From positions 529,422 to 593,421 of the forward strand of contig CAJNDS010002257.1 in NCBI GenBank assembly GCA_905221605.1: a stretch of 64,000 bases of DNA, in the 5' to 3' direction. Each line of letters opens with the position of its first letter. The stretch's first letter is position 1. A model generated the notes under the pieces. The model did not search any database. It saw nothing but the letters and a program-made list of their open reading frames with translations, and was not told the origin of the DNA. Positions 1 through 9,600 of the stretch are shown here, in pieces. The position numbers were made by a program, and so were the translations under genes. Source of the DNA: Symbiodinium natans (taxonomy: Eukaryota > Sar > Dinophyceae > Suessiales > Symbiodiniaceae).

Positions 1-852
1 CACCATGGTGACCGTCGCCATGTAGATCAACCGATACCTGGGTGATCCGATCACGTGCTCGGTGACTCTCCTTTCCAACACCGGCTCAGCATCCTCCTGC
101 AAGATGAGCTCCAAGCGATCCTTTTGCTTCCAGAACTGATAGGCCAGATCCTCCTTCCTAGCAGCCTGGAACACTTGCCTTTCAGTGGGCAATGAGTCCA
201 TTCGCCAATTCACCGTGAACGGCTCAACCTCATGCCCTTCCAAGTACGCTGCCAGGACGTTGACGTCAGTCGTCATTCGCATTGGTCTCAACCGAACCTG
301 CTGCTGCCCGTCACCACCAGACCCAGTAGCATGTTGAGGTACTTGGAAGCAACGTTGATCTCCCGAATCGCCCGTTGTCTCCTCATCCATGACTTCCTCC
401 GCTGTGACGAAGCCCAAATCATTCAGCACCTCTTGCTCCTCACTCTTCACCCGGTGGAAGTCCCTGATGGAGTACGCCGCCACCACCAGCCGATTGCCTT
501 CCCAATCCTGGGTAGCATGCCACTTCCTCGGAAGAAACACAATTGGTTGTCTCCCACCACCATCGTCCACAAACTCCTTGATGTGGCCCAACTTCTCCTT
601 CAGCTCCACTGGGGTTTCACCTTCGGGCACTCCTTCAACCCACAAACCTCCTTTTGTGAACTGAGAAATTGGCACAAGGTACGATGGCTGATGCTTGGAA
701 TTGTGTGAATCACGATGCATCACCGTCTTCGAGTTCTTGAAGATCACCAAGGAATTCCACCTGCTGTCCAAGTGAGCAGTGTGGTTCCCGATGAAGCGAT
801 TGATCACCCTGGTGACATACGGGAACTTCCGGGTGTTGGCTCGAAGACCCAC
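1..852 (-). pseudogene. Copia-3 pol segment with 2OG-Fe(II) dioxygenase-like domain (partial)
   Basis: The minus-strand frame is open from about 852 to base 1. Early in it stands MHRDSHN (an HxD iron-binding signature, near 705-720), then GGLWVEG, then KWHAT (candidate distal His, near 511-525), then NRLVVAAYSIR with a candidate 2-oxoglutarate-binding Arg. This order and spacing is that of the 2-oxoglutarate/Fe(II) oxygenase fold. The downstream residues are a charged linker rich in Glu and Gln that should lead into the RT beyond the window. The frame differs from the next upstream piece, so a frameshift lies near 845-855. The enzyme assignment is inferred from motifs alone; the pol context is clearer. 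Confidence 0.65.
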
Positions 853-1560
853 CAATGCCTCCCCGGATGAACGCCCCCGATGACCAGGCCTTCTCTTCCT
901 CCATGTCCTCACCTGGTCTCTCTTCGCACTTTCGAGGTGGAGGATCTCCTGGAAGTAGCTCGAACAGCTCCTCAACGATCTCCGACGTGATCTCCCACTC
1001 CTCGTACAAGACCTCGCGAGCAAACGCTTCAGCCTCTGAAACAGCATCACCATCGTGCTGCTCCACTTCTACCAACTCGCCAGACACTGCACGGGCCATA
1101 CGCGGTGGACCCTTTCCAGTCAGGCGACGTCGCGCAGGACCGTCCCCTCCTCGGCACGGCTCATCCCCTTCATTGGGCGCCAAGGACTCGGAGACACCAT
1201 CTCCAGGTTCGACTTCAGGAGGTCCCGGATCCACAACGGCTGCCTTGGGCTTCACGTTCTTGGTATGCAAAAACGAGTCCCCGGCATACACCAGGCGGCC
1301 ACCGCCCACCGAGTTGCTCAAGCCCAGGTACACTCCCTCGACCCATCGAGGCTCAAACTGGGACAACGCTTTGGCCCTTTGTTGTGCGGCCACCGCTTCA
1401 GCTGCACATGCATCACCAACGAGCTGGAGGAGACTGCGGATGACCCTGAGGTGGAGGTGCCTGAGAGTGAAGCAGATCCGTTTGCCGAAGACGAAGGAGG
1501 TGGTGTTGGTTTGGTCGAAGAGGAGGGATGTGAACGCGCCGAAGGCAGCCAATCTCTTGT
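853..1560 (-). pseudogene. Copia-3 pol segment, integrase C-terminal and linker region
   Basis: The minus-strand frame (open 1681-710, meaningful part 1560-853) contains FEPRWVEGVYLGLSNSVGG, which has the form of the region just after the integrase core in dinoflagellate copia polyproteins. A long acidic linker rich in Glu, Asp, Pro and Gly follows. The first 100 or so bases, next to the inverted integrase piece, read poorly and may hold the inversion junction or another frameshift. Confidence 0.6.
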
Positions 1561-1571
1561 TTGCTCTTAAG

Positions 1572-1855
1572 TAATCGACAGGACAAATACTTGGTGCACA
1601 CTTCTTGTGGGTACAGATTCGAACGTGAACTCGTGCAAAATTCAATCCCTGTCCTTCGTTTCCACTCGGACAAGGCAACACAGTTCACCAACAAGGGCTT
1701 GGTGCAATGGCTGCATGGTCAAGCGATTCGAGTGACTACAAGTGTGCCCGGAATACCTCAGGGAAACGGTGGCGCTGAGGCAGCCATCAAGACGATCAAG
1801 CAGCGAGCTAGGACAGCCTTGGCATCGGCGAGGTTGGACCTGAAGTTCTGGCCAT
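1572..1855 (+). pseudogene. Inverted integrase-core segment of copia-3
   Basis: On the plus strand this stretch reads LRFHSDKATQFTNKGLVQWL (second catalytic Asp), then PQGNGGAEAAIKTIKQRA (catalytic Glu), and ends in LKFWP, a usual end of the copia integrase core. Both flanks encode the neighbouring parts of the same protein on the minus strand, so about 285 bp have been flipped inside an element that is otherwise minus-strand. The first catalytic Asp stayed on the minus strand (LNIDIAGPF, in 1862-2312). The enzyme is therefore broken across an inversion. Confidence 0.75.
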
Positions 1856-1861
1856 AGGACT

Positions 1862-2312
1862 CCGGCAAAGTGTACTTCGCGACCAGCATGTAGCGAAGAT
1901 TGCGGTTTCGCTCCTGATGCTCCCTTCCATGTGGGTTTACCCCCAAGGTGCGGAAGGGGCCAGCGATATCGATGTTCAGGACAAACAAACTCGGGTGGGA
2001 TGCTCGCCGGTGCTGATGTCCTGTCGCACCGTACGTGGTGCATTGCAAGCAGTCTCTTCGTGCCGGGTAGTGACCCGATTTGACGTGGTCTCGCCACTGC
2101 TCCTGCGACATGGCTCTGAGACGACAAAGTCCCTCCGGGATACCGCCTCCAACACCACTCGCTTCAATCCTGAAGCCAAACCACCATCTGAGACTTCTTC
2201 CATTGGCTCCCCAGGTTGCACCCGCTTGTCCTTCAAGACCTCCAGGTTGTAGCTGGTGATGATCTCGGCAGGCCTCGTCACTGCCAACTACAAAAGGCAG
2301 CCGAGATGCCAA
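1862..2312 (-). pseudogene. Copia-3 pol segment: integrase zinc-binding region and first catalytic Asp
   Basis: The minus-strand frame includes HVKSGHYPARRDCLQC (an HHCC-like zinc-binding region) and LNIDIAGPFRTLG, the usual setting of the first catalytic Asp of retroviral-type integrases. It continues to YMLVAKYTLPESYG and then loses sense where the inverted segment begins, at about 1860. The N-terminal Glu/Arg-rich residues match no domain I recognise. Gag and protease are not visible upstream on the minus strand. Confidence 0.7.
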
Positions 2313-2464
2313 TTTCGGATGAGTGCGCTTCAGAAGGAGGCAATACGAGCAGTGCGGCTCATGGTGAAAGTTCTGCAGATGGGACGCCTAGAGACACTGC
2401 ACGTACGCCAGAGGAGCTCAAATGGATAAACTGCCTTGAGAAGAGAGGCAGGTTCCTACACGGC

Positions 2465-2489
2465 CGTGTGAGTGCGGGCGCACTCACGT
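2465..2489. repeat. Palindromic 25-bp repeat, left copy
   Basis: The core at 2468-2487 is GTGAGTGC, a 4-bp centre GGGC, then GCACTCAC, an 8-bp stem hairpin. The whole 25-mer is the exact reverse complement of 2855-2879. Confidence 0.8.
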
Positions 2490-2854
2490 GGCATGAGCAA
2501 CTCAACTATCCTCCTCCACTTGCCTAGTGACTGGGGTTCTAGCCTGGCTAGAGGAAGATGAGAGTATAGCATTGTTTCGCATTCGCGCGACACCCAAGTC
2601 CATCAATTCCGTGACATAAAGCTGCAGTTTGAGATGGGTGCAGTTCACACGCACGACGGGCACAACGCGCTGTGTAGAGACCTTTGATCAACCATCTACG
2701 TTCTCTGTACAGGTTGGCGAGCAGTGACCCCTCACCGCAACTTCCGAGCAGGGGCCTGGTGAAGCGGCTTCGGAGCTCCCATTCGGGCTGCTCCCTGCTC
2801 CCGAGTAACCTGAGGAGAATCTTGTGAGGGTGCAAGAGTGATTTGATGTTGGGT

Positions 2855-2879
2855 ACGTGAGTGCGCCCGCACTCACACG
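2855..2879. repeat. Palindromic 25-bp repeat, right copy (inverted)
   Basis: The core at 2857-2876 is GTGAGTGC, CCCG-type centre, GCACTCAC. It is the exact reverse complement of the copy at 2465-2489, so the two frame a 415-bp unit. Confidence 0.8.
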
Positions 2880-3006
2880 CCCTGGTCCCCCGCATGGATT
2901 GCCAGTTTGTTCCTGTGGCTCCTAGCCGCCTGAGCCGCGAATGTAAAGGAGTGAGGGTACTACCCGCTAACTTGCCCCCTTTTTCTGTGCCGTTGATGTT
3001 CAAACG

Positions 3007-3852
3007 TTGTCAGCGCAGATGGTGAGACTTCAGGGACAGGTTGCAGATCAAGTCACACAGGTTGCAGATCAATGGACCGCCAAGTGCAGGGGAGTTGCCG
3101 AGGAGGCCCGAACCAGTCGGCTGGTTGGAAATGTGGGCGGTTCCTCGTTTGGTGGAGGGATCGGAGATCAGCCGGGACTGGTTGGAATGCTGGCCGCAGG
3201 TATCCAGCAGCTCCAGCAAGCGCAGCTGAACATGATGAACCAGAATGGGTCAGCCGGAGCAGGTGAAGCCTGGGATTGCAGCTTTGCCAGCATTGGATCC
3301 TCCTGGCGCTGAGGATAGCCCGGTCGTCATTCAAGACTGGAGGGAGGCCGTCAAGAGCGAGGTCTCGTTGCACTACGCGAAGTGGGTGGCAAGTACGCCC
3401 TACCAGAGGTTGGCTATGCAAGGGCCCTCTGGAATGGATTTGGACGACGGGCGGTACGGTCGTGTCAATGCCCGAGCTGCTGGAATGTTGCTGGCAGCGT
3501 TGGCACCGGAAGTCTGGAGGCACTTGGTGGCGAGGCAGTGTACTCGCAGTGCGGTGAAGATCGTCTACCGGCTGTATGTTCAGTACTGTCCGGGGGGCGA
3601 GTCGGAGAAGTGCACCTCCTGAAGTCGTTGACGGAGACTACCAAGGCGGCAGATGCAGAGCAGGCAGTGCGGGCTTTGCGTCAGTGGGAGAGATGGATGC
3701 AGCGAGCTCAAGGTATCGCTGTCACTTGCCCAGATCCGATGATCTTGGCTAGAGGGCTGTCGGTGATCGGGGCGGGCGTGCTGCAGAAGAATGCAGACGC
3801 TGCCCTCTGCAGTTCCTGGATCAGGCCGTTCTCCTCCCTCAGCGGTTTCTAA
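3007..3852 (+). pseudogene. Copia-like gag fragment with two frameshifts
   Basis: Three plus-strand pieces form one gag-like protein. First comes a Gln/Gly-rich N-terminal part (3007 to about 3250), then a part with WREAVKSEVSLHYAKWV and LLAALAPEVWRHLVARQ in the next frame (about 3250-3600), then LLKSLTETTKAADAEQAV and RALRQWERWMQRAQ back in the first frame (about 3600-3850). This is the usual capsid-like region of dinoflagellate copia gags. No zinc knuckle follows. It may be the lost gag of copia-2, whose pol resumes beyond copia-1 at 27342, but that link is inference. Confidence 0.65.
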
Positions 3853-4020
3853 CTGTGGAAGGTCTCTTGGCCTTGCTCGCTGCAAACTAAAGGTGTCCTG
3901 AGCTCTCTCGCTGCAGAACGGGTTGGGCCTTGTCTCTGCTGGGCCCGCACTGGTGGCTCTTCTGCGCCTCATACCAGTCCAGCCTCCATAGCTCCACTCA
4001 CTAGAGCTACGGCTGATAAC

Positions 4021-4142
4021 CTACGTTTGCATACGCAGGCCTCACAACGTCAGTTGAGGGACTATGGGCTGGCAAGGCAGACACTTCACAGCACGCAGGA
4101 CTTTTCCTCATGCTCTGGTCTGCAATCCTGTAACTAAAGAGC
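4021..4142 (+). repeat. 122-bp repeat, copy 1 (inverted partner at 33199-33320)
   Basis: Runs from CTACGTTTGCATACGC to CTGTAACTAAAGAGC. The reverse complement lies at 33199-33320 with one mismatch that I can see (CGCAGGA here, CGCAAGA there). Sequence similarity stops sharply on both sides, at least on the AAAGAGC side. Confidence 0.85.
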
Positions 4143-4218
4143 CTAAAATTTGCGGTGACCGGCAGGGGAATGTTCGCAGTAACTATTATGGGGGGTATTT
4201 AATATTGGGGGGTAGGGG

Positions 4219-4353
4219 TGATCGTGTTTCGAGGTGCTACGGCCAAATGGCCCATGCACAAGGATGACACGCACAACTCGAGATATCTTGGCAGCATGAG
4301 TGGCCCAAACCTGTTCTGTGAGAATGTAGGCCCCTAGCCATAATATTTCACTA
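4219..4353 (+). repeat. Copia-1 5' LTR
   Basis: Starts TGATCG and ends TTTCACTA; the end is fixed by the primer-binding site that follows at once. By eye all 135 bases match the 3' LTR, which suggests a recent insertion. The 3' terminal dinucleotide is TA rather than the usual CA. Confidence 0.9.
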
Positions 4354-4365
4354 TGGTAGCGGTGT
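4354..4365 (+). other. Copia-1 primer-binding site
   Basis: TGGTAGCGGTGT directly follows the LTR. TGGTAGCG is complementary to the 3' end of initiator methionine tRNA in several eukaryotes, the primer commonly used by Ty1/copia elements. The dinoflagellate tRNA itself was not checked. Confidence 0.65.
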
Positions 4366-4397
4366 AAGTGAAAGACGACGTGCGAGAAAGCTGAGAG

Positions 4398-6524
4398 ATG
4401 GATGCGTTAGATCCATCGGCAGCTGCTACTGCTGCTGCACCGAGTGTAGCTCAGTTTTTGCAGCAAGCGGGCATCACATCGCAAGAGGAAGTGGCCAATC
4501 GTTTGTTGGCCATGCAGCAGCAGATAGACAGTCAGGCGCAACAGCAGCAGCAATCGCAAGTGCAGCTTCAAGAAGCGGTTGTCATGATGCAGACCTTGCA
4601 AGGTCAGCTCAGTGATGCTGTGTCCAGGGTTCAAGCGGCAGAACAAGAGAGGAGAGATGCATTGAGGGTTGCAGCAGCAGCAGTAGGCAGCGACGCTGGC
4701 AGTTTTCAAGGAGGCATCGTGGACAGCAAGGGTGTTGGTCAGCCGTTCAAGTACAACGGTGGGGCCGATCAAGACTTCAGCGAATGGAGTCACAAAGTCA
4801 CCACGTACCTGAAGGCCAAGTTCGGCTTCGAAGTAGAAAAGGCTTTGAAGTGGGCAGTACAGCAGCGGAAGACCATTGTGGAGCGCCTTCCAGGAGGGGC
4901 GCTTACAAGCACAGATGGCCGCCAGATTGCGTTTGATCCTGTCTACGGAGAGCATGCGGATGAAATAGACCGCGTGCCCAATCTTTCCAGGACCGTCGTT
5001 GGCATCTACACGTACCTGATCGCCTTTACAACAGGGGACTCCAATAAGATTGTGCGCAACGCGGGGTCCGATGCTGGGTTAGAGGCCTGGCGAAGGCTCC
5101 ACAACGAGTACGACCCAACCTCAGCGATGAGACGTGTCACGATTCTGGGCTTGGTTCAGAATCCTCCCAAATGTGAGAAGATTGAGAACTTAGGCTCCGC
5201 GCTTGAGGATTGGTTGGCCAAGAAGCGCCAATACGAGGAGTTCACAGACCAGCGAGGAAGGCCGTGTCGCATTTCAGACGACTCCCTCATGGCAGCCATG
5301 TACAAGCTTATGCCCACAGCGTTGGAGCAGCAGGTGATGTTCCATTCGGACGAGTACGACAGCTTCGAAGATCTCTATGATCGCTTGGTGGCCTACGCGT
5401 CAACAAAGCACTCTCTCAAGATGACAGACAAGCCCGTGGGATCCAGAAAGGGCGATACCTCAGCACCAATGGATGTTGATGCTCTTGTCCAAAAGGGCAA
5501 GGGGTCGTTCAAAGGCAAGTGCAACAACTGCGGTCGGCCCGGCCACAAAGCAGCTGATTGCCGCGCTCAGGGAGGAGCGGGCGCAGGCAAGAACAAGTCC
5601 TCAGCATCTCAGGTCCAGTGTTTCGCCTGTGGCCGCCGTGGGCACTACAGTTGGGAGTGCAGCAACAGCAAAGGGAAAGGAGCAGGGGCAGGAAAGGGCT
5701 ATGAGAAAGGAAGCGGCAAAGGAGGCAAGGACAAAGCAAAAGGAAAAGGAAAGAAAGGCAAAGGCAAGGGGAAGAAAGGAGGCTTCAGCGCAGTGGAGTG
5801 GGAGGAGCAGGAAGGATGGGAGCAGGAAGGATGGGATGGCTGGTCCTCATCGTGGAGTGAACAGCCGGCGTCCGAACCCCCTGCCAAGGCCGACTCGCAT
5901 CCGGGTGGCATTGGCAGCTTGGACTTGAACCACCTCGAGTCCCTTGCAGAGAGCGCGACGAAGGTAAGCTGCAGCAGCATGGAGTCTTACAAGGTCCATT
6001 GGAAAGGCTCAGAGTGGTTGAAGCTCAACTACGACTCAGGCGCGGCTACCACTGCCATCCCGGATGAGCTCATCGAAGGGCCTTTGGAGGCTCGTGGAGA
6101 GTTCATCGTTGCATCCGGCGAAGAGATCCCCAACTACGGTCGCTTTAGAGTCCCGGCCGTCGACGCCAACGGCAAGCGGAGAAGTTTTGCAGCCTATGCC
6201 ACGAAGGTTCACAAGCCACTCGGTTCCGCTGCCGAGTTCAGCAGCAGCCATGACTGTGTGTTGTGGGCCGAGGGTGGCTCTCTCATTCCCAAGAACAGCG
6301 CGCTGGCAATTGGACTTCGCAAAGAGTACTATCGTTTGAAGGAGATCCATGGTGAATGCGATGAACTCCCGCTCTACCGCGAGGGCAACTTGTACAACAT
6401 GTACCTGAAGCAAGATGGTGTGCCTGAGCAGCTAAGTCCTTTGCAGGAAGTGCCTTCCTCGTCCAGGGCCTCGGCTGTGGACGGTCGTCGGTCGGGAAAC
6501 GCCCGGCAGGCGAAGGAGCTGTAA
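4398..6524 (+). CDS. Copia-1 gag-protease polyprotein
   Basis: 708 residues, starting at the first ATG, 44 bases after the LTR. Residues about 15-90 are rich in Ala and Gln and probably coiled coil; about 110-330 form the capsid-like part (FKYNGGADQDFSEW, LMPTALEQQVMF). Two CCHC zinc knuckles for RNA binding follow (CNNCGRPGHKAADC at 375, CFACGRRGHYSWEC at 408), separated and followed by Lys/Gly-rich tracts. An aspartic protease active site stands at 544-549 (NYDSGA, Asp546). The C-terminus (RKEYYRLKEIHG) resembles the stretch just before integrase. The frame is intact; pol continues in another frame that is already open at the gag stop, so a gag-pol frameshift near 6500 is needed, either programmed or a mutation. 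Confidence 0.9.
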   Translation: MDALDPSAAATAAAPSVAQFLQQAGITSQEEVANRLLAMQQQIDSQAQQQQQSQVQLQEAVVMMQTLQGQLSDAVSRVQAAEQERRDALRVAAAAVGSDAGSFQGGIVDSKGVGQPFKYNGGADQDFSEWSHKVTTYLKAKFGFEVEKALKWAVQQRKTIVERLPGGALTSTDGRQIAFDPVYGEHADEIDRVPNLSRTVVGIYTYLIAFTTGDSNKIVRNAGSDAGLEAWRRLHNEYDPTSAMRRVTILGLVQNPPKCEKIENLGSALEDWLAKKRQYEEFTDQRGRPCRISDDSLMAAMYKLMPTALEQQVMFHSDEYDSFEDLYDRLVAYASTKHSLKMTDKPVGSRKGDTSAPMDVDALVQKGKGSFKGKCNNCGRPGHKAADCRAQGGAGAGKNKSSASQVQCFACGRRGHYSWECSNSKGKGAGAGKGYEKGSGKGGKDKAKGKGKKGKGKGKKGGFSAVEWEEQEGWEQEGWDGWSSSWSEQPASEPPAKADSHPGGIGSLDLNHLESLAESATKVSCSSMESYKVHWKGSEWLKLNYDSGAATTAIPDELIEGPLEARGEFIVASGEEIPNYGRFRVPAVDANGKRRSFAAYATKVHKPLGSAAEFSSSHDCVLWAEGGSLIPKNSALAIGLRKEYYRLKEIHGECDELPLYREGNLYNMYLKQDGVPEQLSPLQEVPSSSRASAVDGRRSGNARQAKEL

Positions 6525-6661
6525 GGCCGAACGGAGAACAGAGTGCACAGGAGCCTTCTGATGAAGACCATTGGAAGGTAGAAGGTGGCAACAAGCTAGT
6601 TCGATACCATGTTTCACTGCGGCGTTGCCTTTTCTCGCCGCACCAAGCAAACAACATCCCG

Positions 6662-9600
6662 GTGGACAAGGATCTCATTTTGGGGTCCAGAACGACAGAA
6701 GCGATCTTTGAAGACGGTTCAGTTGAAACTGTTGAGGACGATTGGACAGTACGAAGAACCGCCAACAAGCGTCTCAAAGCACAGTGGTTCGGACGCACAG
6801 TTTTTGCTCTTAGAGGAGAGCAGGCCACAGCTGCTGCAGCGCCTGAGAGGAAGGAGGTCCGAGGGTGGCCAGACGAGGAAGAGGAGCCAGGCGCAGCAAG
6901 AGAGGCTGCGGACAGCGAGCCGCAAGAGGAGTCAGAGGAGTTTCGCAAAAGCAGAGCTGCAGCAGAACCAACGCCCGAGCAAAGAGAGAATCATTTCTTG
7001 GAGAATCACGCTGTGTATCGCCCGTGGTGCGAAGTGTGTGTGAAGAGCCTCGGGCTTGGAACCCAACATAGGAGGGCATTGAAGAAGGAGGCCGTCGAAA
7101 GCTCAGAAGGTCCACGCATCTTTTCTGACTTCTTCTTCATGTCTACAGATGAGGACAGCGTTCCCATGCTGGCCCTGAAGTTCAGTCGTTCGAAGAGGAT
7201 TGCAGCCACAGCATTGCCTCGAAAGGGCATCTCAGAGCTGGGTTGCAAGTTCATGTCCAACTTCATCAAGATGACAGGAGTTAAGCGCTTCGTCAATTTT
7301 TCTGATGGGGAGCCAGCCATGAAGGCTCTGAAAGAGGAGTCTGCAAGGAAGGTGGCTGATGTAGAAGCTATTTCGCGTGAGTGTCCTGTGGGTGATCATC
7401 AGAAGAATGGTGAAATAGAGTCTGGCGTTCGAGAGCTGAAGCGTCAGATGCGAGCAGTGAGGATGAGTCTGGAAGGTCGCCTTGGGCGGGCTTTAGCAGA
7501 CGACGATCCTCTTTTGATGTGGATCCCCACCTTTGCGGGTGATTGTATTGCATTCCATCGCAGGGGTGCAGATGGCAAGACGCCGTGGGAGCGAGAGACA
7601 GGTCGAAAGTGGCGCCGTCCTTGTTTGGAGTTTGGCGAGAAAGTCATGATGAAGGAGGCTTACGACAGAAGCAGCGGTCCAAAGAGAGACTGGCAGGCGA
7701 GGATGATACCTGTTAGGTATGTTGGGCATCATGCACGGACTGGCGCGGTCATGGGTCTCACCTCGGAAGGCGTGAAGTTTGGCACAGGTGTCAGCAGACT
7801 GGCAGCTTCAGAACGCTGGAGCACTGAGGGTCTTGAGGAGCTTCGTGGGCTGCCTTGGGATCTGCAGCCACGTCTGCGAGAGGCGCGGGCGGTCGCCGAT
7901 GCAGAAGGTATTTCAGTTCCTCGCTTTCCACACCTTCCGGCTGGGAGCCCAGCACCGCGTTCATTTTACGTGATGCGCGAGGATGTGAAGCCAGAGAAGT
8001 ATGGCTACACTCGAGGATGCAAATCCTGTGACAACGTGATGAGGACTGGGCAAAGCGACGTGGCGCACAACAGTGAATGCCGAGAGCGAGTGTTTAGGCT
8101 TATGGAGCGTGATGAAAGTGTTCGCGTCAAAGCGTACCACAACAGAGTCCAGGAGGCAGAAGCAAAGCAGCAGCCGCAGATGCCGCAGCAGCAAGCAGCA
8201 GCAGCAGCCGCTTCAGAAGAGCAGCAGCTCGATAGCTCGACAAAGGACGCTGGGAGCAGGAAACGAGAGTCTGCTGCAAGTGAGGAGGTCATTGAGTCTC
8301 CAAGCAAACGTCCTGTGCCTGCTTCGCAGTGGGAGCAGGAGGGGCATGGCAGGTATCGCAAGCGTCAGGCCGAGCTGCCTGCCGAGGTTCTCCAGGCCAG
8401 AGCTTCGGAAGCATTGCCTTCGGAAGTCCGAACAGAACCAACTGCAGCTGAGATGGCAACTGAGACTTCTGGGCCAACTCCAGCCGAGTCGGGCCCAGTT
8501 TCGGTGGAAGAGTTTTTGAAAGAAGAAGCTGTAGACATCGACTCGGTGGTTGCTTATGAGGCCATGGGTTCTGCAGTTGAGCTGGGCGAGCAGAAGAACG
8601 AGCTCATCGCTGCAGCTTCGGAGCAAGTACGCAAAGTGTATGAGCATGAAGGTATTTCTTTGAGTTCGAAAGAGGTCCTGCAGATCGCGGCTCTCCAAGT
8701 TGGGATTGCTGGTTGCCGGGTTCGCGAGGTTTTCTCTCGCGATGGCCTTTCTCGAGCAGCTCCGCATTTTGGGTTGAGACCAGGCTTTGTGCTAGACCTC
8801 ACAGGGCCGCGTGTTGGAGGACCCAACGCGGGCAAACAGTGGTGCTTGGACAAGGATGAGGATGCAGCAGAGCTGCAGCAGTTGATCTCGGATGAGTGCC
8901 CTGCGCTGCTCACAGGCAGTTCTAGGCATGATCTGTCTCGGCTACTTGGCGTGCGACAGAACGCAGTAGGGCAAGAGCAGGCTGCATTGAGGACAGATAA
9001 GGCGCAGAAGCAGTTCAGGGCTTGTGTGAAGTTTTACCGGAAGCAGCATGAAGAGCAGAGGTCCTTCTTGCACGAGCATCCGGCTGGCGCAACAAGCTGG
9101 CAGGATCAAGACATGTTGGCGTTGCAAAGTCTGCCAGGCGTGTACACAGTGGAAGGGCCGACGTGCTACTGGAATCGCTCATGCAAGCCTGGAGCCTCTC
9201 AGTTTGGCAGCCTCACAAAGAAGAATCGTTTTTGCGGCATCTCCAGATCCAAGACCAAGTTCGTCACGAACTCCCGTTGCTTAGCCGAGGCTTTGAAGCG
9301 AGCTTGCTGTGATTCACTTGAGGTGCCGTGGCAAAGACAGCTGGAGTTTGCTGAAGGCCTTGTGGGCCTCAGCATGTCCGGCCATCCCAAGATGGTGTGT
9401 ACAGTGCTCACAGGTCTGCGGGAGCAAATGCGGCAGGATGGACACCTCAGCGACTTGGATTTCAAGTACGGGGGTCCGGTTCCCTCGCAGCCTACCTTTG
9501 AGGCTGACAATGAGGCTCTCCAGGAAGATTACAGCAAGTTCTTTGACAACATCAGTGGCGAGGAGTTGCCCCCAGATCTGGTGACGAAAGCAAGACAGGA

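Larger units (their letters stand above)
1..2312 (-). mobile_element. Copia-3: degenerate Ty1/copia-like element, 5' part, running off the left edge
   Basis: Read on the minus strand from 2312 down to 1 this is a copia-type pol. It holds an integrase zinc-binding region and first catalytic Asp, a post-integrase linker, and a dioxygenase-like domain whose frame stays open to the window edge, so the RT should lie outside to the left. The stretch 1572-1855 encodes the rest of the integrase core on the opposite strand, so an internal inversion is inferred. There is at least one frameshift (near 850). No LTR was found for this copy. It is a pseudo-element. Confidence 0.8.
2313..3004. other. Gene-free stretch between copia-3 and the gag fragment
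   Basis: No supported coding region. The only structure I see is the pair of mutually inverted 25-bp palindromic repeats at 2465-2489 and 2855-2879. Confidence 0.5.

Noticed and set aside
232-708. Plus-strand frame of 158 residues at the left edge
   Set aside because: Shadow of the minus-strand copia-3 pol, whose motifs are clear.
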